Of a DNA stretch of 64,000 nucleotides, positions 44,059 to 52,891 are shown piece after piece (positions within the stretch are counted from its first letter, which is position 1; each line of letters begins with the position of its first letter). Below the pieces are notes generated by a model. The model searched no databases, had not been told where the DNA came from, and was given only the letters and a program-made list of their open reading frames with translations. The stretch spans positions 124,001-188,000 of the forward strand of contig VIRH01000065.1 in the NCBI GenBank assembly GCA_008107755.1, read 5' to 3'. The stretch comes from Rhodobacterales bacterium (lineage in GTDB: Bacteria; Pseudomonadota; Alphaproteobacteria; Rhizobiales; Stappiaceae). A program made the translations under genes and the position numbers.

Positions 44059-45159
44059 ATGCGATCGCTTATTCTCCGTTCCTTCATGACTGCGACGTCC
44101 CTTGCCTGCCTGGCCACGCCTGGACTGGCGGACCCGATGGCCGACGCGCAGGCCATCGTTGCCAGCCACAAGGACATGCCGGTTTTCGAAGCGCCGGGCG
44201 AGCCTTTCGACGCCAAGAGCTGCATGGCGGACAAGAAGGTGTTGTCCGTTCCGATCTCCATGACGATCCCGTTCAACGTCGAGCTTCAGAAGGCCATGGC
44301 CTCGGCGGCGGAGGAAGTCGGCTTCACCTACACGACCTGGGACAACCAGTTGAAGACGGACCAATGGATCCAGGGGATCTCCCAGGCCATCAGTCAGGAC
44401 TATGACGTCATCGACCTTGCCGGTGGCCTAAACCCGGAATGGCTGGGTCCGCAGCTAAAGGAGGCGCGGGACGCCGGCCTGCAGATCTCGGCCACCCATC
44501 TCTATGATGTCACCCAGGACCAGATCGACAGCATCGATTCCGCCGGGAAGATCGATTACACGGCGGCTGGCAAACTGCTCGCCGCCTGGGCGTTCGTGGA
44601 AACGGAGGGCAAGCCCAACGTGCTGATCATCGGTTCGTCGGATGTCTTGCCGTCCATTCCCTTCGTGAAGGCAATTCAGGATCAGCTCACCGAGCTTTGC
44701 CCGGATTGCAAACAGAAGCATCTGGACGTTCCGGTTTCGGAGTGGGCAACCAAGATACAGTCCGGCACCCAGTCGGCGCTGCTGGCGGATTCAGGCATCA
44801 ACTACATCCTGCCGATCTATGATTCCATGTCGCAGTTCGTCCTTCCTGCCCTGCGCATCACGGGCTCCGAGGAAGCCGTCGGCGTCGCCAGTTTCAACGG
44901 CACGCCCTTCGTGCTCGACATGCTGCGGGAAGGGCAGGTCGACATGGACATCGGCGAAAGCCTCGGCTGGGCGGGCTATGCGGCCATCGACAGCATCATG
45001 CGCATGGTCTGCGATCTGCCGCCGGTCGCCAAGCTGAACGTGCCGCTGTTGATCTTCGATGAGGAAAACGTCGAAACAGCCGGCGTTCCGGCAACCTTCG
45101 ACGACGGCTACGGCGACGCGCATCTGGAAGGTTTCCGGACACTCTGGAAACTGAACTGA
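44059..45159 (+). CDS. sugar-type ABC transporter periplasmic binding protein
   Basis: A 366-residue exported protein with a signal peptide (MRSLILRSFMTATSLACLA, cleavage near GLA/DP). The mature part is a Peripla_BP_4 (ribose/galactose-binding-like) fold: SVPISMTIPFNVELQKAMASAA and the ISQDYDVIDLAGG region. Relatives bind sugars, nucleosides or small polyols. It is encoded with a matching two-domain ATPase and a permease. In a rut-type context a nucleoside or a pyrimidine derivative is a reasonable ligand guess, unproven. Confidence 0.83.
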   Translation: MRSLILRSFMTATSLACLATPGLADPMADAQAIVASHKDMPVFEAPGEPFDAKSCMADKKVLSVPISMTIPFNVELQKAMASAAEEVGFTYTTWDNQLKTDQWIQGISQAISQDYDVIDLAGGLNPEWLGPQLKEARDAGLQISATHLYDVTQDQIDSIDSAGKIDYTAAGKLLAAWAFVETEGKPNVLIIGSSDVLPSIPFVKAIQDQLTELCPDCKQKHLDVPVSEWATKIQSGTQSALLADSGINYILPIYDSMSQFVLPALRITGSEEAVGVASFNGTPFVLDMLREGQVDMDIGESLGWAGYAAIDSIMRMVCDLPPVAKLNVPLLIFDEENVETAGVPATFDDGYGDAHLEGFRTLWKLN

Positions 45160-45187
45160 TCCGAAGAGCCCTGCCGGAGACACCCTC

Positions 45188-46738
45188 ATGAGCGACAATT
45201 CCGTTCTGACGCTGAAGGACATCCGCATGCGGTTCGGAAGCCACTATGCCCTCAAGGGCGTGTCGCTTTCGATCCGCCGGGGTGAGGTGTTCGGTCTCCT
45301 CGGCCAGAACGGCTCCGGCAAATCCACCTTGATCAAGGTGCTGGCCGGCTTCCATCAACCGGAAGCCGGCAGCGAAATCACCCTCTGGGGCAAGACCATG
45401 CCTCTGCCGCTCGACCAGATGGACATCAAGCAGCGCGGCGTTGCCTTCGTTCACCAGCATCTCGCGCTGGTGCCCTCGCTGTCGGTGGTTGAAAATATGC
45501 GGGTGACCGCGCTCGACCAGAAGACCCCTTACCGGATCTCCTGGAAACGCGAGCGCGACCGTGTCGCGGCGCTGTTCCAAACCTTCGGTCTCGACATTGA
45601 CCCGCGCGCAAGCGTCGCCAGCCTGTCGCCTGTTGAGCGGGCGTTCGTCGCCATCATCCGGGCCTTCGAGGACCTGCGTGCATCGGACGCCGGTTACGGC
45701 GGCGAGGGCATTCTGGTTTTGGACGAGCCGACGCCCTTCCTGCCGGCAGAGGATGTGAAACGGCTGTTCGATCTGATCCGTTCGATTGTCAGGACGGGCG
45801 CATCGGTCATCATCGTCACCCACGACATCGACGAGGTGCGTGACATCACCGACCGTGTGGCGGTCTTGCGCGACGGCGAACTGGCGGGCCTCCTCGACAC
45901 CGCAACCGCTTCGCGGCAGGACATTCTTGACACCATCGTCGGCGAGCGGATCGAAAGCTTTACCAAGGACCGGCGCGGAGTGCCGGCCGCGGCCGCGGCG
46001 GCCGTCGAGGTTTCCGGATGCAGCGTTGCTGGCGCACCGGGATACGATCTCTCCATAGGCGAAGGCGAAACCCTCGGCGTGACCGGGCTGATCGGTTCGG
46101 GCTACGCCAGCGTGCCTTACGCGCTTTACGGCGCAATTCCCGCGCGCGGCACTTTGCAGCTCGACGGAAGATCCATCGACCTTTCCCGGCTGACGCCGGC
46201 GAGCGCGCAGGCGCAAGGCATCGCGCTCTTGCCCGGCGACCGGCTGGGAGCGGCCGGAGCAGGCTCGCTGTCCGTCACCGACAACATAACCCTGCCCGTC
46301 CTGGCGGATCTTGCCGGTCCGCTTGGCCTCGACCTCAAGGCGATGCGCGGGCGGGCGGACGAACTCTCGACTGTCTATGACGTCAGGCCCCACAATCCCG
46401 CGCTCACGCTTGGCGCTCTTTCCGGCGGCAACCAGCAGAAAGTGCTGCTGGCCAAGTGGCTGCAGACCGGACCGAGGCTCCTTCTGCTCGACGAGCCGAC
46501 GCAGGGCGTCGATTTCGGAGCCCGCCAGCAGATCTTCGAAGCACTCGATCAGGCATCCCGAAAGGGGACCTCGATTCTCTGTGCCTCGACTGACAACGAA
46601 CAGCTCGAACAGATTTGTGACCGGATCCTTGTGTTCTCGCGCGGGCGGCCCGTGACCGAACTGAAAGGCGCGGAGATCACCCGCGCCGCGATTACCGAAG
46701 CCTGTTTTTACAGCCACGACCTGGAGGCCGCAGAATGA
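45188..46738 (+). CDS. sugar-type ABC transporter ATPase with two nucleotide-binding domains
   Basis: A 516-residue RbsA/MglA-type protein. The first domain has Walker A GQNGSGKST near residues 40-48 and Walker B ILVLDEPTPFL. The second has a degenerate P-loop (GLIGSGYASV), as usual in this family, but an intact LSGGNQQKVLLAKWL and LLLLDEPTQGVDFGAR. In the first half the signature is reduced to ASLSPVERAFVAI. It overlaps the permease gene by four bases. Confidence 0.87.
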   Translation: MSDNSVLTLKDIRMRFGSHYALKGVSLSIRRGEVFGLLGQNGSGKSTLIKVLAGFHQPEAGSEITLWGKTMPLPLDQMDIKQRGVAFVHQHLALVPSLSVVENMRVTALDQKTPYRISWKRERDRVAALFQTFGLDIDPRASVASLSPVERAFVAIIRAFEDLRASDAGYGGEGILVLDEPTPFLPAEDVKRLFDLIRSIVRTGASVIIVTHDIDEVRDITDRVAVLRDGELAGLLDTATASRQDILDTIVGERIESFTKDRRGVPAAAAAAVEVSGCSVAGAPGYDLSIGEGETLGVTGLIGSGYASVPYALYGAIPARGTLQLDGRSIDLSRLTPASAQAQGIALLPGDRLGAAGAGSLSVTDNITLPVLADLAGPLGLDLKAMRGRADELSTVYDVRPHNPALTLGALSGGNQQKVLLAKWLQTGPRLLLLDEPTQGVDFGARQQIFEALDQASRKGTSILCASTDNEQLEQICDRILVFSRGRPVTELKGAEITRAAITEACFYSHDLEAAE

Positions 46739-47748
46739 CGTCCCTGGACATGCAAACGGGTAAACCCTCCCTGTCGATGCGGGTCTCGAAGCTGAACTGG
46801 AAGACGGAAGGAGAGCGTTTCGCCCTGGTCTTCTCGTGGCTGCTTCTGATCGTCCTGTTCGGTGCGCTGATGCCCGATTCCTTTCTGAGCTGGCGCAATT
46901 TCTCCACCATGTTCGGGTCGCAGGCAGTCCTGGTGGTGCTTACGCTGGCGATCGTCATTCCGCTGACGTCCGGCGACTTCGACCTGTCGGGTGCCTCCAT
47001 CCTGACGATGAGTTCCATGATCATCGCGGTGCTGAACGTCAAGCTCGGCTGGCCGATCGTCCCGGTGCTCCTGATCGCGCTTCTCACCGGCGCGGTCATC
47101 GGGGCAGTGAACGCCTTCTTCGTTCTTTATTTCCGCATTCATTCCCTGATCGTCACGCTTGGGGTCGGCACGTTCGTCAATGGTCTGATCCTCTGGATCA
47201 GCAACAGTCAGACGATTTCCGGTGTCTCCATGGATCTGGTCGAGTGGGTGATCATCAACCGGCTCTTCGGCATTCCGCTGGCCTTCTTCTATGCGGTCGG
47301 CCTTGCCGTGGTTCTCTGGTATGTGATGGAGTTCACGATCCCGGGCCGCAAGCTTCTGTTCGTTGGCAGGGCAAGGGAAGTCGCCCGCCTCAACGGCATC
47401 AACGTGACGCGTGTGCGCGCGACGTCCTTCGTCGTGTCCGGTACGGTATCGGCGCTGGCCGGTCTGCTCTATGCCGGCATGACCGGTTCCGCCGATCCGC
47501 TGTCGGGCCTTAATCTGCTGCTGCCGGCCTTCGCCGCTGCCTTTCTCGGCGCGACAAGCATCGTGCCCGGACGCTTCAACGCTTTCGGCTCCCTGATCAG
47601 CGTCTACTTTCTCGTGACAGGCATCACGGGACTGACGATGCTGGGCGCCAACACCTATGTGCAGAATCTCTTCTATGGCGGAGCGCTGGTCATTGCCGTT
47701 TCGCTCAGCCAGCTCGTACGCAACCGACAACCTCAGGACTTCAGCTGA
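46735..47748 (+). CDS. sugar-type ABC transporter permease (RbsC-like)
   Basis: A 337-residue inner-membrane protein with about eight to ten spans. The BPD_transp_2 family features are LTSGDFDLSGASILTMSSM (the DLS motif, residues about 80-98) and FLGATSIVPGRFNAFGS near the end. It completes the ABC importer. Its stop overlaps the next small gene by one base (TGATG). Confidence 0.87.
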   Translation: MTSLDMQTGKPSLSMRVSKLNWKTEGERFALVFSWLLLIVLFGALMPDSFLSWRNFSTMFGSQAVLVVLTLAIVIPLTSGDFDLSGASILTMSSMIIAVLNVKLGWPIVPVLLIALLTGAVIGAVNAFFVLYFRIHSLIVTLGVGTFVNGLILWISNSQTISGVSMDLVEWVIINRLFGIPLAFFYAVGLAVVLWYVMEFTIPGRKLLFVGRAREVARLNGINVTRVRATSFVVSGTVSALAGLLYAGMTGSADPLSGLNLLLPAFAAAFLGATSIVPGRFNAFGSLISVYFLVTGITGLTMLGANTYVQNLFYGGALVIAVSLSQLVRNRQPQDFS

Positions 47749-47951
47749 TGCAGGATCCGAAAGAAATCGCGGCCAGTCTCGCCGGCCTTTACTGGAACCG
47801 ACCGGCCAGCACGGCGGAAATCAACGCCATGAGCGGCGAAATGAAACGTGACAGCCGGACAATAGGTGCCCCGCTCGCCAATGATGCCAAGGCCTTCGAG
47901 ACAGACCCGCTCGGTTTCGACGCGACAATGACCGTGGAGGCTCGCTCATGA
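47748..47951 (+). CDS. small protein in the GatC/AtzG position, partner of the following amidase
   Basis: A 67-residue protein with a TGATG coupling to the permease upstream and an ATGA overlap with the amidase downstream. Size, acidic/basic mix and place directly before an amidase-signature gene match AtzG-type or GatC-type small subunits, which stabilise their amidase partner. I cannot confirm homology by eye; the conserved stretch of AtzG (DUF4089) is not obvious. It could also be an unrelated leader. Confidence 0.6.
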   Translation: MQDPKEIAASLAGLYWNRPASTAEINAMSGEMKRDSRTIGAPLANDAKAFETDPLGFDATMTVEARS

Positions 47952-49366
47952 GCGGTTCGCTGCCAGATACGCTGCTCGGCATGGCCGCGGCCATTCGCGA
48001 ACGCAAGGTCTCCAGCGCGGAACTGACGCAGTCGGCGCTCGGCAAGGCAAAAGCCATGCAGGGTGAGTTGAACGCTTTCGTGGCGCTGGAAGAAGCCACT
48101 GCGCTGGCCGCGGCGCGCAAGGCCGACGAGTTGACCGCGTCCGGCGACGCGACCGGCCCGTTTCATGGCGTGCCGCTTGCCCACAAGGATATGTACGACC
48201 GCAAGGGGTTCGTCACCGGGTGCGCGTCGAAGATCCGCGCCGATCATGTTGCTTCTGAAACCTGCACCGTGCTCGATCGTCTGCAACAGGCGGGAACGCT
48301 CCAGATCGGTCGCCTCAACATGAGCGAGTTCGCGCTCGGACCGACAGGCCACAACGCCCATCATGGCCGGGCGCGCAATCCGATCGAGCCAGCGAGGATC
48401 ACTGGCGGTTCGTCCAGCGGCTCGGGAGCGGCGGTCGGGGCGGGTATCGTTCCGGCGGCCCTCGGCTCCGACACCGGCGGTTCCATCCGCCTGCCGGCGG
48501 CCTGTTGTGGCGTCGTCGGCCTGAAACCCACCCAGGGCCGAGTCAGCCGCCATGGGGTGATGCCACTGTCCTTTTCCCAGGACTGTGTCGGCCCGCTGAC
48601 CCGCAGTGTGGAGGATGCCTATGAAATGCTGCGCGTCATCGCGGGTCCCGACGGCAAGGACATGACCTGCGCCGACGCCGCACCGCTCGGCGATCTTCTT
48701 TCTGATCTGAAGCCACTGAAGATCGGCCTGCCGGATGGTTTCTTCACCGCGGATCTCGATCCGCAGGTGGCAGGCGCTCTTGAGACCAGCGTGAGCGCAC
48801 TTCAAGACCTTGGTATGAACCCGGTTGCAGCCCCCTTGCCGGATCTTTCCGCGATTGCCGACCTGGCGAATGTCGTGGCAATGACGGAGGGCGGCACCTT
48901 CCACTTCGACTGGCTCAGGGAGCGCCCCGACGACTACGGTCCGCAGGTGCGCATGCGCCTGTCGCAATCTCTGGCCGTTCCCGGCCCGATCTATCTGCGC
49001 GCCCAGCAGGCGAGGGGACTGATGCTGCAGGAAACGCTTGCCCGGACCTTCGGTCAGGCAGACGTGCTGATTGCCCCGGTCATGCCCTTCCTGCCGCCGC
49101 TGTCAGACGACGTCGATGTCGGCGACAAGCCGGAAATGGCCTCGGTCGTGGCATCCATGGCGAAATTCACCAGACCGTGGTCCTTCCTGGGCCTGCCTGC
49201 AATCGCCTTGCCTGCCGCCAAATCGGCAGAGGGGCTGCCGATCGCGATGCAGATTATCGCAAGACCATGGCGCGAGGATCTCGCAGCCTCGGTCGCCTTC
49301 CACCTCGAACGCCATCTGGCGCTCGGCGCCTTCGAACCTGCAGGCTGCTTCAGGAGCGCTGCCTGA
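47948..49366 (+). CDS. amidase-signature hydrolase (AtzE/GatA-like)
   Basis: A 472-residue amidase. Lys80 (PLAHKDMYD), cis-Ser155 (GGSSSGSG) and nucleophile Ser179 (TGGSIRLP) form the triad with the standard 24-residue spacing. It starts inside the stop of the small GatC/AtzG-like gene, so the two probably form a complex. Relatives include 1-carboxybiuret hydrolase AtzE, GatA and allophanate hydrolase; it is therefore a plausible ureide or carbamoyl hydrolase for the ring-opened product. It is followed by rutF. Confidence 0.87.
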   Translation: MSGSLPDTLLGMAAAIRERKVSSAELTQSALGKAKAMQGELNAFVALEEATALAAARKADELTASGDATGPFHGVPLAHKDMYDRKGFVTGCASKIRADHVASETCTVLDRLQQAGTLQIGRLNMSEFALGPTGHNAHHGRARNPIEPARITGGSSSGSGAAVGAGIVPAALGSDTGGSIRLPAACCGVVGLKPTQGRVSRHGVMPLSFSQDCVGPLTRSVEDAYEMLRVIAGPDGKDMTCADAAPLGDLLSDLKPLKIGLPDGFFTADLDPQVAGALETSVSALQDLGMNPVAAPLPDLSAIADLANVVAMTEGGTFHFDWLRERPDDYGPQVRMRLSQSLAVPGPIYLRAQQARGLMLQETLARTFGQADVLIAPVMPFLPPLSDDVDVGDKPEMASVVASMAKFTRPWSFLGLPAIALPAAKSAEGLPIAMQIIARPWREDLAASVAFHLERHLALGAFEPAGCFRSAA

Positions 49367-49401
49367 GCGCCGTCGCACGCCCCAAAGAAAGGACCGAAGA
49401 C

Positions 49402-49938
49402 ATGAACTCCGTTCCCAACATGCCGCTTTCCGGAGAAGCCATGACCGGCGTCAGTTCCAAGACATACCGAGACGGCATGTCCCGCCTTGGCGCCGCCGTC
49501 AACATCGTCACCACGGACGGGCCCGCAGGTCGTGCCGGGTTTGCAGCGACAGCCGTGTGCAGCGTGACCGATACGCCGCCGACGCTTCTCGTATGCCTGA
49601 ACCAGTCGTCGTCGGTCTTCGAAACGGTGATGGCGAACAGGGCGCTCTGCGTGAATGTGCTTGCCGGCAACCAGGAAGCGCTTTCCAATCTTTTCGGGGG
49701 AAAGACCCCGGTTGAGGAAAGGTTTTCTGCCGCCAAATGGATCTACGGACGCTCGGGAGCGCCGGTTCTGGAAGGTGCGCTTGCCACCTTCGACTGTGAA
49801 TTGAGCGATCATCAGGATCTCGGCTCCCATCGCGTGCTTTACTGTTCGGTCCTCGACGTCGGGCTCTGCGAAGACACGGCACCGGGCGGGCTTCTGTATT
49901 ATGGCCGCGGCTATCACAGGGTCGGCCTGACAGGCTGA
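49402..49938 (+). CDS. rutF: RutF-like NADH:FMN reductase
   Basis: A 178-residue flavin reductase from ATG 49402 (AAAGAAAGG upstream). The segments GAAVNIVTTDGPAGRAGF, AVCSVTDTPPTLLVCLN and SNLFGGKTP are almost identical to RutF, more so than to generic flavin reductases. It would supply FMNH2 to RutA. It is split from rutA by some 8 kb and lies on the opposite strand, at the end of the importer-amidase operon. Confidence 0.9.
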   Translation: MNSVPNMPLSGEAMTGVSSKTYRDGMSRLGAAVNIVTTDGPAGRAGFAATAVCSVTDTPPTLLVCLNQSSSVFETVMANRALCVNVLAGNQEALSNLFGGKTPVEERFSAAKWIYGRSGAPVLEGALATFDCELSDHQDLGSHRVLYCSVLDVGLCEDTAPGGLLYYGRGYHRVGLTG

Positions 49939-50360
49939 GGCTTGACGCCGCAAAGATCCCTTCTGCCGAGGGGCAAAGACCAGAGCGCTGGACGGAACTG
50001 GCTCGGCCCCTACGCCGCTTCGCTGGCGCGATGAGTCCGCGCCACGAAGCTCGGAGAATGCGTGGTCGATTTCCCGAGCGGGAAGTCTTCGAAGGTGCTG
50101 CGATCGATTTGCGAGCTCATACACCCGAGTTGGCGTTCAGCGGGCGGTCCGCGCAGGTCGCGCGGTTCGGCCGACCGCGTGATCCACAAGCGTCCTCTTG
50201 GCTTTTGCGCTGCAACACGCTAAGAAAAACCCATCGCAAGGACCCGGGTGTGACTCCCGGGTGGCTCTTCCGGCCGCCTATCCGCCGGACAACCCAAAAT
50301 TTCACAATCTGAAAACCCGTAGCGCAGTGTTGCTCCGGTTCGCAGACCTTTGGGCGGTTC
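49939..50360. other. 422-base intergenic region before the SulP gene
   Basis: No protein-coding or RNA gene is recognised. The one clear element is ACCCGGG-7-CCCGGGT (50242-50262), a 7-bp stem about 100 bases ahead of the SulP start. It could be a 5'-leader structure or a terminator remnant without a T-run. Confidence 0.4.
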
Positions 50361-51851
50361 ATGATTTCATACGCAACTTATAAAAACCAATGGCTGGGCA
50401 ATATCCGCGCGGACCTCCTGTCAGGTCTCGTCGTGGCGCTTGCCCTCATTCCCGAGGCGATCGCCTTTTCCATCATCGCGGGGGTCGACCCGAAGGTCGG
50501 CCTTTATGCTTCCTTCTCCATCGCGGTCATCATCTCCATCACGGGCGGGCGTCCGGGAATGATCTCAGCAGCAACGGCGGCAACGGCCGTCCTGATGGTC
50601 ACTCTCGTCAAGGACTACGGGCTGCAATACCTGCTCGCCGCCACCGTTCTGGCGGGGCTTCTTCAGATCGGGGCCGGGCTCCTGAAGCTCGGATACGTGA
50701 TGCGGTTCGTCTCGCGGTCGGTGATGACGGGCTTCGTCAATGCGCTCGCCATCCTCATCTTCATGGCACAGTTGCCGGAACTCGATCCCTCACGGGTCCC
50801 GATGCTCACCTATGCTCTGGTCGCGGCGGGTCTGGCCATCATCTACCTGTTCCCGCGTCTCACCAAGGTCGTTCCGTCGCCGCTGGTCACGATCATCGTG
50901 CTGACGGCGCTGACGCTGCTCTTCGGCTGGGAGGTGCGAACGGTCGGCGACATGGGCGAGCTGCCGGACACGCTGCCGGTGTTCCTGTTGCCCGACATTC
51001 CGCTGAACCTTGAAACCCTCAAGATCATCTTTCCCTATTCGATTGCGGTCGCGGTTGTCGGTCTTCTGGAAAGTCTGATGACGCAGCAGATCGTCGATGA
51101 TCTGACCGACACGGCGTCGGACCGGAACCAGGAGTGCATCGGCCAGGGCATCGCCAACACCGCCACCGGCTTCATCGGCGGCATGGCGGGCTGCGCCATG
51201 ATCGGACAGTCGATCATCAACGTAAAGTCGGGCGGTCGCGGGCGGCTGTCGGCATTTGCAGCCGGCGTCTTCCTCTTGTTCATGGTGGTGGTGCTGGGGG
51301 ATCTCGTGGGGCAGATCCCGATGGCGGCCCTCGTGTCGATCATGATCATGGTGTCGATCGGAACCTTCTCCTGGAGTTCGATCAAGAATATCCGCGAGCA
51401 TCCCCGTTCCTCCTCGATCGTCATGCTGGCCACGGTGTTCTTCGTTGTCTACACCCACAACCTCGCCATCGGCGTCCTTGTCGGCGTGCTGCTGTCGGGC
51501 ATCTTCTTCGCCTGGAAGATCTCGCAGATCTTCCGCGTCAGAACGACGATCAGCCAGGACGGGCGTCACCGGACCTATATCGTCGAAGGGCAGTTGTTCT
51601 TCGCGTCGGCCGAGGATTTCATGAAGGCGTTCGACTTCAAGGAAGCGCCCGACAGGGTGACGATCGATGTCAGCCGCGCCCACATCTGGGACATTTCCTC
51701 CGTTGCGGCGCTGGACATGGCAGTGCTGAAATTTCGCCGCGAGGGAGCCGAAGTCGATATCCTCGGCATGAACGAAGCATCGGAAACCATCGTCGACAGG
51801 CTTGCCATTCATGACAAGCCGGGCGCGATGGAAAAACTTCTGGGACATTAG
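50361..51851 (+). CDS. SulP-family anion transporter with C-terminal STAS domain
   Basis: A 496-residue protein: about 10-12 hydrophobic spans in residues 10-390, then a soluble STAS domain (about 395-490) with [23 protein letters not shown]. The opening [24 protein letters not shown] is diagnostic of SulP. It probably carries sulfate, bicarbonate or another anion, or a dicarboxylate. It is encoded ten bases before a universal stress protein, a pairing often seen for SulP genes. Confidence 0.88.
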   Translation: MISYATYKNQWLGNIRADLLSGLVVALALIPEAIAFSIIAGVDPKVGLYASFSIAVIISITGGRPGMISAATAATAVLMVTLVKDYGLQYLLAATVLAGLLQIGAGLLKLGYVMRFVSRSVMTGFVNALAILIFMAQLPELDPSRVPMLTYALVAAGLAIIYLFPRLTKVVPSPLVTIIVLTALTLLFGWEVRTVGDMGELPDTLPVFLLPDIPLNLETLKIIFPYSIAVAVVGLLESLMTQQIVDDLTDTASDRNQECIGQGIANTATGFIGGMAGCAMIGQSIINVKSGGRGRLSAFAAGVFLLFMVVVLGDLVGQIPMAALVSIMIMVSIGTFSWSSIKNIREHPRSSSIVMLATVFFVVYTHNLAIGVLVGVLLSGIFFAWKISQIFRVRTTISQDGRHRTYIVEGQLFFASAEDFMKAFDFKEAPDRVTIDVSRAHIWDISSVAALDMAVLKFRREGAEVDILGMNEASETIVDRLAIHDKPGAMEKLLGH

Positions 51852-51861
51852 GGTGGAACAT

Positions 51862-52716
51862 ATGCCGGAAAGCACATTGATAGCCCTGGTGGACGGTTCG
51901 AAATATTCCGAAAGCGTCTGCCACTACGCCGCATGGATCGCGAAACGCACGGATGCCGGCGTGAAGATCTACCACGTCATGGGGCGGCGCGAGGGTGCCG
52001 ACAGCCAGGATCTCAGCGGAGCCATTGAACTGGGCGCGCGTTCGCATCTTTTGTCCGAATTGAGCGAACTGGATGCCAAACGGGCGAAACTGTCCCATGC
52101 CAGGGGACGCGCCATTCTGGAAGACGCGCAGGCGATCGTGGAAGCCGACGGCGTGGCCGTCGAGACGCGATTGCGCCAGGGCGATCTGGTGGAAACGGTC
52201 CTGGCCAAGGAAGACACCGGCGACCTCATCATCATCGGAAAGCGCGGCGAGGCCGCTGATTTTGCGAAGCTGCATCTCGGCTCGAACCTGGAGCGCATCG
52301 TGCGGTCCTGCCGGAAGCCGGTCTTTGTAGCGAACCGTGAGTTCAAGCCGGTCTCGAAAGTGCTGATTGCCTTCGACGGTGGACAATCCTCGCTGAAAAC
52401 GGTCGATTATGTCGCCCGCAGTTCGCTGCTCGCCGGTCTTCCGGTCACATTGGCGTTTGCCGGCGCGGAAACCTCAGAGCTGCGAAAGGCACTCGAAAAC
52501 GCCAGGGACACGCTGGCGGCTGGTGGTTTCGAGGCGGACATCGTCATCGAGAACGGCAAAGCCGAACCGACCCTGAGCAAGCTGGTGGAGGAGCGTCACT
52601 ATGACCTTGTCGTCATGGGCGCCTATGGCCACTCGCGCATCCGCAACCTGGTCATCGGGTCGACCACGACGGAAATGGTCCGGACCTGCAAGGTGCCGAT
52701 CCTCCTGATGCGGTGA
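51862..52716 (+). CDS. tandem universal stress protein
   Basis: A 284-residue protein of two Usp domains. Each has the ATP-type motif G-2x-G-9x-G(S/T): IIGKRGEAADFAKLHLGS in the first, VMGAYGHSRIRNLVIGST in the second. It probably binds ATP or AMP and modulates the SulP transporter or stress responses. The start ATG 51862 follows GGGTGGAAC. Confidence 0.87.
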   Translation: MPESTLIALVDGSKYSESVCHYAAWIAKRTDAGVKIYHVMGRREGADSQDLSGAIELGARSHLLSELSELDAKRAKLSHARGRAILEDAQAIVEADGVAVETRLRQGDLVETVLAKEDTGDLIIIGKRGEAADFAKLHLGSNLERIVRSCRKPVFVANREFKPVSKVLIAFDGGQSSLKTVDYVARSSLLAGLPVTLAFAGAETSELRKALENARDTLAAGGFEADIVIENGKAEPTLSKLVEERHYDLVVMGAYGHSRIRNLVIGSTTTEMVRTCKVPILLMR

Positions 52717-52811
52717 TGGCAGGTTAGCTTTGGTCGCGGATCGCAAGCATCTCGGGAAATGACGTGGAGGGTCCTGAAGGTAACTTTTCGCAACCGTACC
52801 ACGGAAAAAAG

Positions 52812-52848
52812 GAAAGCCGGCGACAGGAGACCCCTGCCGCCGGCTTTC
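52812..52848 (-). terminator. intrinsic terminator of the carboxyspermidine operon
   Basis: GAAAGCCGGCGACAGG and its near-perfect complement (15 of 16 pairs) with a 5-base loop. On the minus strand the stem is followed by CTTTTTTCC, a good U-tract, 44 bases after the dehydrogenase stop. It also sits about 100 bases after the Usp gene and may act weakly for it. Confidence 0.8.
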
Positions 52849-52891
52849 TCCGGTCTTTAGCGCCCGACGCCAAGGCGCGGGGCAAAAGGCA

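Noticed and set aside
44996..46717. 573-codon open frame on the minus strand
   Set aside because: Antisense to the sugar-type ABC ATPase, whose Walker motifs are intact.
50242..50262. Possible riboswitch ahead of the SulP gene
   Set aside because: Only one 7-bp hairpin is evident and it does not match a riboswitch consensus I know.
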